In this document: piece after piece, positions 52,324 through 61,187 of the stretch
Layout of the letters: each line of letters starts with the position of its first letter
Numbering within the stretch: position 1 is the stretch's first letter
Position numbers and translations under genes: made by a program
Notes under the pieces: generated by a model
What the model was told of the DNA's origin: nothing
Databases searched by the model: none
The model's input: only the letters and a program-made list of their open reading frames with translations
Origin: Lycorma delicatula
Lineage: Eukaryota > Arthropoda > Insecta > Hemiptera > Fulgoridae
Assembly (NCBI RefSeq): GCF_047948215.1
Contig: NC_134457.1
Span: 15,412,626-15,476,625 of the forward strand
Direction of reading: 5' to 3'
Length of the DNA: 64,000 nucleotides

Positions 52324-52334
52324 ACAGTCTGAAG

Positions 52335-53402
52335 ATGAGTATCGACAAGTTCGGTCGTTCTCGCGTTGGGAGCGCAACCGCCCAACCACCACCAACTCGG
52401 ATTGTCGAAACGTTTGACAAAACCGCCGATGGAGATTTCTATATCAAAAAAAGACGTTTGTGCAATGTCGGACCGCCTGTTGAAGATGATGATGGTGCAA
52501 CAATCGGTCACGTTAAGAAAATGTTCGTAAAGCAAAGCGAATTGAATAATAAATACTTACCGACGGTTTCACCGATGGACAACAACGCACTCTCCTTTTC
52601 AAAGAGACGATTGTGCGATATCGCCGATCCAATTGTAAAAACAGACGCAGTAACTTTCGACTATTTACGGAAAAACCTTTTCGGTACAGATGAGACAATT
52701 AACGCGAGATGGTGTGTAATCGCAAATGCTGGTGCACCAATTAATAGCACGGATCTCACTAAAAAGTCGTACGTAGACAAAGTGACAAATGGGATTTTAA
52801 CGAGTAAAGACGTTGTTGTGGATATCCAAAAAAGTGTTATAACAAACGCCAAGGCACCTGTTGAGTTGACTGACCTCGCGACTAAAGGATATGTCGATCT
52901 AATTAGGGGTCAATTGAAGAAAAAGATGGTGGAAGAGTACGTAATGCATAGCGATCTAAATCATGTATTCTTAGCGAAGATTTTTAAAGATGATGACAAC
53001 GCAATCAATTATCAAAACAAGCGACTATGTAGAGTCGGTGATCCTGTCGAAAAGACGGACGTCGCAACAAAGTTCTACGTAGACGATATGGAATTACATA
53101 TACAAAAATTGCTTACTGCGACTAAGGGATATATCGATGACACACTATTTAGGTTCTACAAATTTCTATTAAACATTAACGACAACGCTAACAAAAACTT
53201 AAATCAACAAACGCTTATGAGTGTACTATCCGCTGACAATCATCACCAAAGCGATTCTGCAAACACAATTCTAAGTAGTAAAGATAGAATGGAGAATGAG
53301 GATGTGACAAAAAATATGGTGCGTCCACCGATCACTGATAAGACATTGAAGAATGAGGATGTTAACAAAAATATGATACGTCCCCCGGTCTCGGATGATT
53401 GA
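52335..53402 (+). CDS. Fibre-like repeat protein
   Basis: 355 aa. A unit of the form K-R-L-C-x-V-x-x-P-x-x-x-x-D-x-x-T-x-x-Y-V-D occurs about five times (for example NKRLCRVGDPVEKTDVATKF, and ITNAKAPVELTDLATKGYVD). Such units are common in trimeric phage and viral fibres. The C-terminus has two short direct repeats with NEDV-KNM-RPP. It lies 11 nt after the previous gene and before the PLA2 gene. A receptor-binding or spike role is inferred. The frame is intact. Confidence 0.68.
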   Translation: MSIDKFGRSRVGSATAQPPPTRIVETFDKTADGDFYIKKRRLCNVGPPVEDDDGATIGHVKKMFVKQSELNNKYLPTVSPMDNNALSFSKRRLCDIADPIVKTDAVTFDYLRKNLFGTDETINARWCVIANAGAPINSTDLTKKSYVDKVTNGILTSKDVVVDIQKSVITNAKAPVELTDLATKGYVDLIRGQLKKKMVEEYVMHSDLNHVFLAKIFKDDDNAINYQNKRLCRVGDPVEKTDVATKFYVDDMELHIQKLLTATKGYIDDTLFRFYKFLLNINDNANKNLNQQTLMSVLSADNHHQSDSANTILSSKDRMENEDVTKNMVRPPITDKTLKNEDVNKNMIRPPVSDD

Positions 53403-53483
53403 ATAAAAATATGGTACGATTGCCGAACACGGATCCAATGTAAGATGGTGGAATGTAGTTAACAAGCTCATTGTCTGTCCGAC

Positions 53484-54161
53484 ATGACAAGAGTGAGGAG
53501 GTCAAAACGTTCGTCTCCTGTTCGAAAGGGTAAGGTGAGAAGATCTAAACGAATAGCCAGTCTTAAACGAGGCGGTGGACTGTTAACAACTCTAACTGCA
53601 GGAGCGTTAGGATCCTATATCAGCGATAAAGCATTAAAAGGCGTCAAAAAGGTGGTGGGAACGGTCGTAAACAAAGGGGTCGATTTATTACCGATAGAGT
53701 TACATATTCCGGGATATCAGTACTGCGGACCGGGAACGAATTTAAAAAAACGATTAAAGAGAGGCGATCCCGGTGTAAACAAGTTGGACGCTGCTTGTAA
53801 AGAACACGATATCGCATACGCAACGTACAGCGATAACGAAAGAAGAGCGGCAGCAGATCTTAAATTAGCCGATAGCGCTTGGGAACGAGTTAAAGCTAAG
53901 GATTCGAGTATCGCGGAAAAAGCTACGGCATTAGCAGTTACAAACGCGATGAAATTAAAAGCAAAGTTCGGTGGTGGAAGAGTACGAAGACGAAGAAGAC
54001 GAACAAAAAGGAATAATATAAAACGCCTTGTCGAAATGATGAAACGAAAAGCGGGCGCTGCAAGGCAGGGATTATACCTTAAGCCCTACCCTTCGACTGG
54101 ATCGGGAATAGGTGGTAAAAAAAAACATCGTCGTCGTCGTCGTCGACGTCGTCTCCAATAA
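53484..54161 (+). CDS. Basic virion protein with phospholipase A2 domain
   Basis: 225 aa. The N-terminus is Arg/Lys-rich. At about residues 70-115 lies the PLA2 signature: calcium loop YCGPGTNLKKRL and catalytic CKEHDIAY, as in parvovirus VP1 unique regions and some adintoviruses. The C-terminal third is strongly basic and ends in a long Arg run, so it may also bind DNA in the virion. In parvoviruses such a domain helps the particle leave endosomes. The frame is intact. Confidence 0.88.
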   Translation: MTRVRRSKRSSPVRKGKVRRSKRIASLKRGGGLLTTLTAGALGSYISDKALKGVKKVVGTVVNKGVDLLPIELHIPGYQYCGPGTNLKKRLKRGDPGVNKLDAACKEHDIAYATYSDNERRAAADLKLADSAWERVKAKDSSIAEKATALAVTNAMKLKAKFGGGRVRRRRRRTKRNNIKRLVEMMKRKAGAARQGLYLKPYPSTGSGIGGKKKHRRRRRRRRLQ

Positions 54162-54199
54162 AGGGAATACCAATTCGACCGCTATCGAATATACAACTT

Positions 54200-54535
54200 A
54201 TGTTGTACGCGAGAAAGTTAAATATAGCCGATTTTAGAGGAGTCTTTATGTTGGACGCATTACCTACACAACTGAAGACCAACGAATCTGCGATAGTTAA
54301 TCTTGATCGCAGTACCGGTCATGGAATACATTGGGTATGTTATATAAAACGTGGACGGGTGGTGGACTATTTCGATAGTTTCGGTAATTTGCGTCCACCT
54401 AACGAATTGATGCGTTATTTTCCACTCGATTCTACTATAAATTTCAATTATAACGCTACACAGAATATAAACACGGTTATCTGTGGACACTTATGTCTTG
54501 AATTTCTCAGTCGTGGTCCGTCGGCCTACAGGTAA
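54200..54535 (+). CDS. Adenain-like cysteine protease
   Basis: 111 aa. The catalytic order His-Asp-Cys is seen in GHGIHWVC, VVDYFDSFG and ICGHLCLEFL, matching the adenovirus/Polinton maturation protease (Ulp1-like fold). These enzymes cleave capsid precursors. The N-terminus is short but includes FRGVFMLDALP, conserved in the family. It is complete, with no lesion, and its stop lies 2 nt before the penton ATG. Confidence 0.88.
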   Translation: MLYARKLNIADFRGVFMLDALPTQLKTNESAIVNLDRSTGHGIHWVCYIKRGRVVDYFDSFGNLRPPNELMRYFPLDSTINFNYNATQNINTVICGHLCLEFLSRGPSAYR

Positions 54536-54537
54536 AC

Positions 54538-55245
54538 ATGTTCTGCATAAGTGGAAATACGTCGTTATTACACGCTACATTCTTTCCACCATTGGATTTG
54601 TCTGATGGTGATTGGGAATTGGCGTTGATAAATTTAACCACATACAACTCAATTCCAAATGTCGAAGAGGGAATTAACAACACATTTACAGTCGAACCAA
54701 AGAGACCACAAAGACCGAATAAGTTGACACTAGCGACAGGATCGTATGAAGTGGATGATATCGCTAAACACTTGAGCGATGAACTGAAAGACAAAAGCAA
54801 AATAGATTTACTTATGCGTCCGAATAACAATACGTTAAAATGCGAACTTAAATGCAGTGCTGCGATCGATCTGACCTCTACGGATAGTATGGCACCGCTG
54901 TTGGGGTTCGAGAGAACTAAACTTTCGGCGAATATATGGCACGAGTCATCAAAGCCGGTCGCCATTAACAACGTGAACACCGTACAGGTCGAATGCAACC
55001 TTATACGAGGCTCCTATACGAACGGATCAGAGGGACACGTATTGCACGAATTCACGCTTACCGTACCGCCTGGTTTCAAAATAATCGAATCACCGAAGAA
55101 TATAATCTATCTACCGGTGAATACGAAGAGCTTAGACGAGATCGTTATAAAGTTTACCGATGAAGACGGAAAACCGATAAATTTCCGCGGTGAAATAATT
55201 ACGGTGAGATTGCATCTACAAAGGAAAATCAATAAATGGGGTTAA
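54538..55245 (+). CDS. Minor capsid (penton-like) protein
   Basis: 235 aa, following the protease. The C-terminal half aligns with the fragment at 61,802-62,231 (HEF, F/YKIIE.P, IYLPVNTKS, FRGE/FGGE, VTVRLHL), which also precedes a major capsid gene. This position and the beta-rich composition fit the single-jelly-roll penton of Polintons. The frame is intact. Confidence 0.8.
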   Translation: MFCISGNTSLLHATFFPPLDLSDGDWELALINLTTYNSIPNVEEGINNTFTVEPKRPQRPNKLTLATGSYEVDDIAKHLSDELKDKSKIDLLMRPNNNTLKCELKCSAAIDLTSTDSMAPLLGFERTKLSANIWHESSKPVAINNVNTVQVECNLIRGSYTNGSEGHVLHEFTLTVPPGFKIIESPKNIIYLPVNTKSLDEIVIKFTDEDGKPINFRGEIITVRLHLQRKINKWG

Positions 55246-55409
55246 TATACAATAGCGGTGGTACTAGTATCGAAACGACACGCAAATCGATCAGTCGACG
55301 AGCAAACACCAAAGCGTTAACATCACGTAACGTATTGTTTCTTCAAAAACTTGGTTTCACAGTTTTGGTGAATCGTAATGGCAGGAGCGAATATGTTGGA
55401 CGTCGGTGA
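55236..55409 (+). CDS. Small conserved protein between penton and major capsid
   Basis: 57 aa starting inside the last codons of the penton gene and overlapping the major capsid start by 32 nt. The core KALTSRNVLFLQKLGFTVL corresponds to KRLTRENVRFLESLGFKVL at the same place in element E (62,212). Conservation between two diverged elements supports a real protein. Function unknown. Confidence 0.65.
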   Translation: MGLIYNSGGTSIETTRKSISRRANTKALTSRNVLFLQKLGFTVLVNRNGRSEYVGRR

Positions 55410-56593
55410 AAGTGTTTCGTTCGACAACACGATCACACAGTATGAATATCATACCCATCTACCGTACGCTTCGTCAACCTACAACAACAACGATGAAATC
55501 CGGATTCCGATACACCAACAAGATGTGTACACGTTACCGCATAAAAGCTATTTGATGGTCGAAGGTGCGTTAACTACTAAAGCAGGCGATAAAAGGGCAA
55601 CGGAATCGACTTTAACAAACAACGCGATACCGTTTCTCTTCGAGGAGATACGATGCGAGATAAACGGCGCGGAAATGTGTCGCGTACAAAAGTTAGGGAT
55701 AACGACAACGATAAAGAATATTCTTTCCTTGCGTAAAAGCGAAGAAAATATTTTGGAAAATTTCGGGTGGAAGTTCAAAGCTACGGATAAGTTCGATTTA
55801 GATGAAACCACTGGAAGATTTTGTTTCTACGTACCGCTGCGTATGCTGATGGGTTTCGCCGAAGACTACAAACACATAATATTGAACGTCAAACAAGAAT
55901 TGGTCTTGCTTAGATCTTCCAGCGATGTGAACGCATTAGTGTCTTCCAAAGAGGCACCTGATTCCAAGTTGAAAGTGACTAAGATAGCGTGGAAAATTCC
56001 GTATGTTCACGTTGCCGATACGATGCGATTGCAATTGTTGAAGGTCGTAGAACGAGATAGACCGTTAGCGATTGCTTTTCGTACATGGCAGATCCACGAA
56101 TATCTGGCTCTACCACAAACATACATTCATGGACGGTAAAAACATGTGCGCAAACGGAGAAACCGAGATACGTGATATTCGGTTTACAGACGGACAGAAA
56201 GGATAAAGCTACAAAATATTGACACTCTTCGATATGTGTGAGTTGGTAAACGTTCGTCTGTATTTGAATTCGCAGTACTATCCGTACGACAATCTACAGG
56301 GAGGTGTGAATATGATGTATGAAATGTTCGCCAGCTTTCGGTCCGCCTATTATAACAAACCGGAGGACGAATGTCTCGCTTACAGTTTGGCGGATTTCAA
56401 GGCCAGTGTACCGTTAATTGTTATCGACTGTTCCCGTCAGAACGAATCGCTTAAAACGGGAACAGTAGATGTACGTATCGATTTCGATACCAAAAACAAT
56501 ATACCAGCCAATACGACTGCCTACTGTCTCATTATACATGATAGCATCGTCACATACACTCCGCTCACTAGAATAGTGAAAAAGCTTATGTAA
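55378..56593 (+). pseudogene. Major capsid protein of Polinton A, frameshifted
   Basis: Frame 1 (55,378-56,139) has the double-jelly-roll family signature seen also in element E: FDNTITQYEYHTHLPYAS, NDEIRIPIHQQDVYTLP, AEDYKHIILNVKQELVLLR. After the conserved EYLALP segment the frame shifts near 56,115, and again near 56,215. The C-terminal part (RLYLNSQYYPYDN, IVIDCSRQNESLKTGTVDV, NTTAYCL) is in a later frame to 56,593. The gene thus has at least two lesions and cannot make a full capsomer. Confidence 0.92.
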
Positions 56594-56594
56594 T

Positions 56595-57289
56595 GCGGGA
56601 GGTATTTAAAAATCGATCAATTAGACGGAGGGGATGGACTGGGAAAGGAAGGTAAAAAGCAAATATTAGCTACGTGGCGATGGTTTACGAAATGGTTGAT
56701 AACATTTAGTATATTTAAAACAGGTATAGCAGTTGGTATAATTGTAACACTATTATTGGGTGACTCTTCACATGAATCTTGTACAACGATCAAACCGATA
56801 CGGTGTAGAGTTACTTTTTCTTCACAATCACCGGTTAACATATCGTTAGTATGGTGTAATTCATCGTCTGTGGAGGTGTTGCCCATTTTTTACAACGCTA
56901 CCGTATCACCACCATCATCTTCAAAAAACCTGTCTGCTGACGTAGTTAGCAACATCACTACATCGTTACCTTCAGCGAAGACAACAGTATTACCAAAAGT
57001 AAATACCAACAAAACCACATCGAAGAAGAAGGCCATAGTGAATGTAACGACATCAGTATTACCAAAGGTAAACATCAACAAAACCACACTGAAGAAGAAA
57101 ACCATAGTGAATGTAACGACATCATTACCTTCAGCGAGGACAACAGTGTTACCGAATGTAATCGCTACCAACATCTCATTACCTAACATAACGTTACATG
57201 AACATGATGATGACTATGATGGTCCTCTAAAAGAGGATGAAGAAGACGAGGTGGTGGGGATAACCCCCTCCACTTCCACACTGACATAG
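56595..57289 (+). CDS. Thr/Asn-rich glycoprotein-like protein
   Basis: The frame is open from just after the major capsid stop but has no ATG before a hydrophobic segment (about 56,708-56,765, GIAVGIIVTLLLGD), so the start or an upstream exon is unclear. After a short cysteine-bearing part the sequence has about nine N-x-S/T sites and two to three copies of a ~20-residue unit VLPKVN-NKTT-KKK-IVNVTTS. It ends acidic (DDDYDGPLKEDEEDE). A surface or secreted mucin-like role is plausible. Confidence 0.5.
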
Positions 57290-57340
57290 AAAAAAAGACG
57301 GTTACGATAGACGATGCAGAACGTCAGTTGAGTGTCAGTC

Positions 57341-57739
57341 ATGGAGGGAGGAGGAGTGTCGAGTTCATCAGACGATCAGCAGTTGTTACCGATCGTTGAA
57401 GAGACATTACATAACGATATTGAAGATCAGTCTTCATTAGTTAATAAGAAAAAAAAGAAAACATCTACGAAGCCGTCAAAAAAGAACAGCGGTGAACAGA
57501 AGAAAAAGAAACCGCGTAATAAGCCGTACGAACGACCGTCGACGAGTGAAAACACTAAAAGGTCAAAAAAAATACCTAGCAGTAAGAAGACGATACTGTC
57601 AAAGAGGAGTGACGAAAAACAAGAAGAGAAGAGGTCGTGCGTACCACCATTGCTCTTAAATAAGGACGAATTAGCCAAACACGGTATTTACTGTTCCTTT
57701 GATGACGTATACGAATCTTTATACGATCGCACACAGTAA
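57341..57739 (+). CDS. Lysine-rich nuclear-type protein
   Basis: 132 aa. Residues 35-100 are a nearly uninterrupted Lys/Ser/Thr stretch with KKKKKTSTKP, KKKKPRNKPYERP and KRSKK. The C-terminal LNKDELAKHGIYCSFDDVYE looks folded. Probably a DNA- or RNA-binding protein. Downstream, a GC-rich GGGGTGCATCCCC inverted repeat and AATAAA may form the transcript end. Confidence 0.5.
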   Translation: MEGGGVSSSSDDQQLLPIVEETLHNDIEDQSSLVNKKKKKTSTKPSKKNSGEQKKKKPRNKPYERPSTSENTKRSKKIPSSKKTILSKRSDEKQEEKRSCVPPLLLNKDELAKHGIYCSFDDVYESLYDRTQ

Positions 57740-57850
57740 ATATTTGGTGTGTTTAAAGGGGAGGGGTGCATCCCCACCTCAATTGTAAGTACACCTTAAT
57801 AAACGTCTAAAGAACATACGTCAATCCTCATACGCAAGTGAGTTGTCGTC

Positions 57851-58546
57851 ATGGACGGAGTTATCGAGTATCACGGCTTTCTTGGTAAACGCGGAGAGTT
57901 TATAAACAAAGAACTCGCTGTTGTCGGAGAAGAATGCTATATGCTTCTTCACTTTCGATCACCGTATCCAAAGTCTGAGTTACCATCTTAATACAAACGG
58001 ATGGCTGGATGGTTGGAGAGAAATTTTCACAAAATCAATTGGGATTACGGTGAGGCAGTATACAGTGATGATATCATGAAGGCGTTTTGTTCACAATTCG
58101 GTACGATATACACTAAAGGACTGGAGAAAGCAGATTTCTTACGTCGATTTCACTCCGACGTACGTGAGATACCGGAAAACGCACCAAAACCTAAACGTAG
58201 TTACATAGTAAATTGTCCATACCACAACCTCCATGCTGGTGGAAAATGTGCGTTGCATACGGGTTGTTTCTACATGCAGTGGTTGAAGTACTCGAATAAG
58301 TCGTTGGATCTGGCGAGAGAGGCCGATCGTCTGCGTACTTTTGAACATACAGACGCTAAAAATAAAGACGAGCTGGCTAAAAACGATTATTACTACTATT
58401 TCGATGACATGCACATCAAATGTTGTTGGTGCAGCGAAACGATTGACTCGTCTCAACACTTGGTGCGATGTCGAAACTGCATAAAAGAAAACGTTCCTCT
58501 TTCGTTCGAATCAATTGTTCCACGAAGAAAGAACAATCTGTCGTAA
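57851..58546 (+). pseudogene. Conserved Polinton protein with C/H cluster, one in-frame stop
   Basis: The frame from MDGVIEYHGFLGKRGEF reads 46 codons to a TAA at 57,989-57,991 and continues in the same frame through MAGWLERNF to 58,546. It resembles the gene at 63,613 in element E (INKELA/IKELVL, R/KPPY/F, INWDYG/FNWNSG, IYTKGLEK/IYVKCKEK). Further on are CPYHNL, CALHTGCFYMQWL and a C-terminal CCWC...CRNC pair. An RNase-H-like nuclease fold is conceivable but unproven. The second part alone could start at 58,001. Confidence 0.6.
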
Positions 58547-58594
58547 TGTTTGTGACAGAAACTACATAAAAAAAATAAAAAAATACAAAAAATC

Positions 58595-58695
58595 GAGTGT
58601 TTTATAGTAGGCCTATCGGGGAGAGATTTCACTCGTGTAAAAAAAAATCTCAACGCGCCACGGGTACTACCTCCTGGGTGGTGTGGAAATGTAAC
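58595..58695 (+). repeat. Structured ~97-nt repeat, copy 1
   Basis: Follows the stop at 58,546. GAGTG pairs with CACTC, and GAGATTT with AAATCTC as an alternative. A TACCTCCTGGGTGGTGTGG core ends in AAATGTAAC. See copies at 59,799 and 61,188. Confidence 0.7.
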
Positions 58696-58715
58696 CGACG
58701 AAGACAATGCGGTAG

Positions 58716-59069
58716 ATGTATAGAGAGTTTAAAAGGCACTTAATACTTAATTCCATTAACAGTTCAACGATGGATGTAGATATATCCGCTTCGGTTTGGG
58801 TGGTTAGATTTTTTCCACGTCGTTGTGTAAGATCGTTGCGACATCTGACGAAACTTACATCTACAGCGTTTCCGCACGCTACAAGTATAAGTGTGGACGT
58901 TGATCGATTCAATACGGTTAGAGTGCATTTCAGCTACGCAGCCACATACGCTGAACTTCACAACGGATTACAGGAATATTTAGACAGCTTAAAAATCGAT
59001 ACTGTAGACGGTTTGTGTAGACATTATATTCACTATTGCAACGATGAAAACGTTTACCGATTCGGTTAA
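58716..59069 (+). CDS. Hypothetical protein
   Basis: 117 aa, or 99 aa from the second Met (MDVDISASVWVVRFF). The sequence alternates beta-type stretches (VDVDRFNTVRVHFSY) and helices (AELHNGLQEYLDSL). No family is recognised. The end overlaps the next gene by 26 nt, as in compact viral genomes. Confidence 0.5.
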   Translation: MYREFKRHLILNSINSSTMDVDISASVWVVRFFPRRCVRSLRHLTKLTSTAFPHATSISVDVDRFNTVRVHFSYAATYAELHNGLQEYLDSLKIDTVDGLCRHYIHYCNDENVYRFG

Positions 59070-59283
59070 CGAATTGCGATTTATTGCATCGCATATTTGT
59101 AAATATAGTTTTATGATGCTTGTCGCTCACTGTGTTCACTGTTGTGGTGAAATAATACATACCGTCGATTGTAAGAAATTTGGTTACAGCGGACGTGGAC
59201 TACCGAAATACCTTTGCTCCTGTGAAATGATTATTGAAAACGCAAAAAGGATGTACACAATGGTACACGATAATGAATATTAG
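59044..59283 (+). CDS. Small cysteine-rich protein
   Basis: 79 aa with HCVHCCGEIIHTVDC and YLCSCEM, which could form a zinc ribbon (CxxC...CxC). It overlaps the upstream gene. The function is unknown. Confidence 0.45.
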   Translation: MKTFTDSVNELRFIASHICKYSFMMLVAHCVHCCGEIIHTVDCKKFGYSGRGLPKYLCSCEMIIENAKRMYTMVHDNEY

Positions 59284-59385
59284 CTGTTATGGAAGAATCA
59301 ATTAGCTTGTTCAGTCATCGATGATAGCGGTCTATATCGGTTGTTTTGTAAAATTGCCGACAAGAGTAATGCGGATGACAAAAGT

Positions 59386-59784
59386 ATGTATACGGTACCG
59401 TCATCGTCGTCAACCGATCAGTCGAGTGTAAACTCTGCGAGTGTGAGGATGGATGCCATATCGTTTGTTAACGCTTTCAACGATGACGTTTGTTTTCTCA
59501 AGGAACTACCGTGGAAACGACTGACTGATCTTCGCACTGGTGTAGACTACGTAATATTGGATATGAGAAAGGTATTTACATCTTTATCTGAGTATCGTAT
59601 TTGTGCCATATTATACGACACCGTTGCAAACGAATTGGGTTGCTTTCAAATATATTTACCGACCAGATATACAAACAGATTTACCGATGATGAGATGTCT
59701 GTTGTAAGACGACATTCGATGAAGTTAACATATTACGGAAAGAAAGACGATGGTTTGACTGAAGACTTAAAAGTAAGTTTGTAA
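59386..59784 (+). CDS. Possible OB-type single-strand DNA-binding protein, paralogue 1
   Basis: 132 aa from the ATG at 59,386 (a later Met at 59,449 is also possible). It shares with 60,471-60,797 the pattern L-x-x-G-x-x-Y-x-I-L ... F-x-[VI]-[YF]-LP-x-R ... E ... L-x-L-x-[YF]-x-G. Such beta-rich small proteins recur near insect Polinton and related elements. An OB-fold ssDNA-binding role would suit a protein-primed replicon but is inferred. A structured repeat follows 14 nt after the stop. Confidence 0.5.
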   Translation: MYTVPSSSSTDQSSVNSASVRMDAISFVNAFNDDVCFLKELPWKRLTDLRTGVDYVILDMRKVFTSLSEYRICAILYDTVANELGCFQIYLPTRYTNRFTDDEMSVVRRHSMKLTYYGKKDDGLTEDLKVSL

Positions 59785-59798
59785 CATCTGACAGTTGA

Positions 59799-59895
59799 GA
59801 GTGTTTTGTAGGCCTAACGGGGAGAGATTTCACTCGAAAAAAAATCTCAACGCGCCGCAGTTGCTGCTACCTCTTGGGTGGTGTGGAAATGCAAC
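59799..59895 (+). repeat. Structured ~97-nt repeat, copy 2
   Basis: GAGTG/CACTC stem, GAGATTT/AAATCTC alternative stem and GTTGC/GCAAC closing the TACCTCTTGGGTGGTGTGG core. It starts 14 nt after a stop codon. Confidence 0.72.
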
Positions 59896-60400
59896 TAAAT
59901 TACAAAACAAAAAATATTTTTGTAACTATGATCTGGTGTAATAGCTTTTTTTACATCGTGTCAGTTGAATGCAGGTTCAAACTTGTTCGTTTCCTGTTCA
60001 ACGGTTATTTATTACATCAGTTCACAGAATAGCAGATGTGATAAAAAAACATAATTATTTATTGCGTTGTTGATAAGCAGGTTCAGACTTGTTCGTTTGC
60101 GGTTTAACGGCAAAAACCGTTATTTATTGCATCTGTTCTTAGAATAGCCGATGTGGTAATTGATAAAAAAAATAATTAATTACTGCGTTGTTTCTTGGAA
60201 GACCGGATGCGAGTTGTTGATAAGCAGGTTCATACTTGTTCGTTTGCGGTTTAACGGAAAGAAAAAACGTTATTTATTGCAGATGTGGTAAAAAAAACAT
60301 AATTATTTATTGCGTTGTTTCTTGGAACACCGGATGCGGGATGATGATAAACAGGTTCAGACTTGTTCATTTGCGGTTGGTTGAGGGGGGGAATGTTTGT
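59896..60400. repeat. Diverged tandem repeat upstream of the 60,471 gene
   Basis: Four units of about 85-125 bp contain GCAGGTTCA(G/T)ACTTGTTCGTTTGCGG, GTTATTTATTGC and ATAATTATTTATTGCGTTG. No coding frame. It may be promoter or replication-related DNA. Confidence 0.65.
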
Positions 60401-60407
60401 CATCTAG

Positions 60408-60445
60408 TGAGTATAAATAGCGGTTCCTAAACAGCATAAGGATCA
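60408..60445 (+). promoter_or_regulatory. TATA promoter of the 60,471 gene
   Basis: GAGTATAAATAGCGG at about 60,409-60,423, with a likely start near ATCATTC about 30 bp downstream and the ATG at 60,471. Confidence 0.6.
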
Positions 60446-60470
60446 TTCTAACGCTGACTACTGGTACATC

Positions 60471-60797
60471 ATGACAGACGGTACATCGACAAGAAAAGCT
60501 TTCGTTGAACGGTTAAATACCAAAACCGTTCGTCTAACCGAAACTAAAACTGTGGCTGCGATGACGGTTGGTAAACCGTATGAAATATTAGCGCTGAAGA
60601 CCGGAGACACAAAATATAGTAAAAGTATTGTGTGTACTGTAAAAGGTAGCAGCGAAGAGGAACCGTTTAATGTATTCCTACCGAAGCGGTTCTCATCGAC
60701 TATTGAAGAGGGTGAGTTCCAGTCGATAATAGAAGAGAAACTGACACTAGTATTTAAGGGTCGGGTCGGAAATGCGTACGATGTAATATTCGACTAG
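60471..60797 (+). CDS. Possible OB-type single-strand DNA-binding protein, paralogue 2
   Basis: 108 aa. Basic N-terminus (TSTRKAFVERLNTKTVRL), then GKPYEILALKTGDTKYSKSI, PFNVFLPKRFSSTI and KLTLVFKGRVG, the pattern shared with 59,386-59,784. The TATA promoter and leader are clear. The 3' end has a histone-type stem-loop 21 nt after the stop. The frame is intact. A DNA-binding role is inferred from composition and context only. Confidence 0.55.
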   Translation: MTDGTSTRKAFVERLNTKTVRLTETKTVAAMTVGKPYEILALKTGDTKYSKSIVCTVKGSSEEEPFNVFLPKRFSSTIEEGEFQSIIEEKLTLVFKGRVGNAYDVIFD

Positions 60798-60818
60798 ACT
60801 TGGAGGTATTAAAAAAAT

Positions 60819-60834
60819 AGTCCTTTTCAGGACT
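60819..60834 (+). terminator. Histone-like 3' stem-loop, variant
   Basis: AGTCCTTTTCAGGACT: a 6-bp stem with TTTC loop, identical to the one at 41,487 except that the bottom pair is A-T instead of G-C. Flanked by AAAAAAAT and ACAACA. Confidence 0.6.
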
Positions 60835-60885
60835 ACAACACATTACACATTCAACACAATCTTACACATATATACACAAAACAAA

Positions 60886-61084
60886 AAACACTTTAAACCC
60901 CCATTCAATAAAAAACTGTAACTAACCATTGTTTTTTTTAAAAACGTTTTCTTTTAAAGAAAACAAGAAAGAAAACGATATTTAGTTACGTTTATTGAAT
61001 GCAGTGGTTCCAAGGCCCGCGACATGATGTGGTAATAGATTTATCTACTATCGGATTATGTTGCAAATGGTGAGGAGAGTGTTT
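60886..61084 (+). ncRNA. Twister-like ribozyme, copy 3
   Basis: P1 AAACACT/AGTGTTT; TTTAAACCC; a long P3 arm (CATTCAATAAA pairs with TTTATTGAATG, and GTAACTAA with TTAGTTAC); loop GGTTCCAAGGCC; P5 arm (GCGACAT/ATGTTGC and inner pairs); AAATGGTGAGGAG. TCC of the loop pairs with GGA of GTGAGGA. A C/A-rich stretch separates it from the stem-loop at 60,819. Confidence 0.66.
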
Positions 61085-61187
61085 AAATATTTTTTTATTT
61101 ATACAACTTATGTATGCGAATCATTTTTTTCTTGTTACTTCGTGGTATTTCTTTACAAGACATATCATGAAGATACTTTTTGTAGAT

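Noticed and set aside
57760..57785. Third histone-type stem-loop after the lysine-rich gene
   Set aside because: GAGGGGTGCATCCCCACCTC has a bulged stem and a TGCA loop, unlike the consensus; AATAAA is nearby.
58595..58695. Hammerhead ribozyme in the ~97-nt repeat
   Set aside because: GAAA is present but the CTGATGA core is missing in all three copies.
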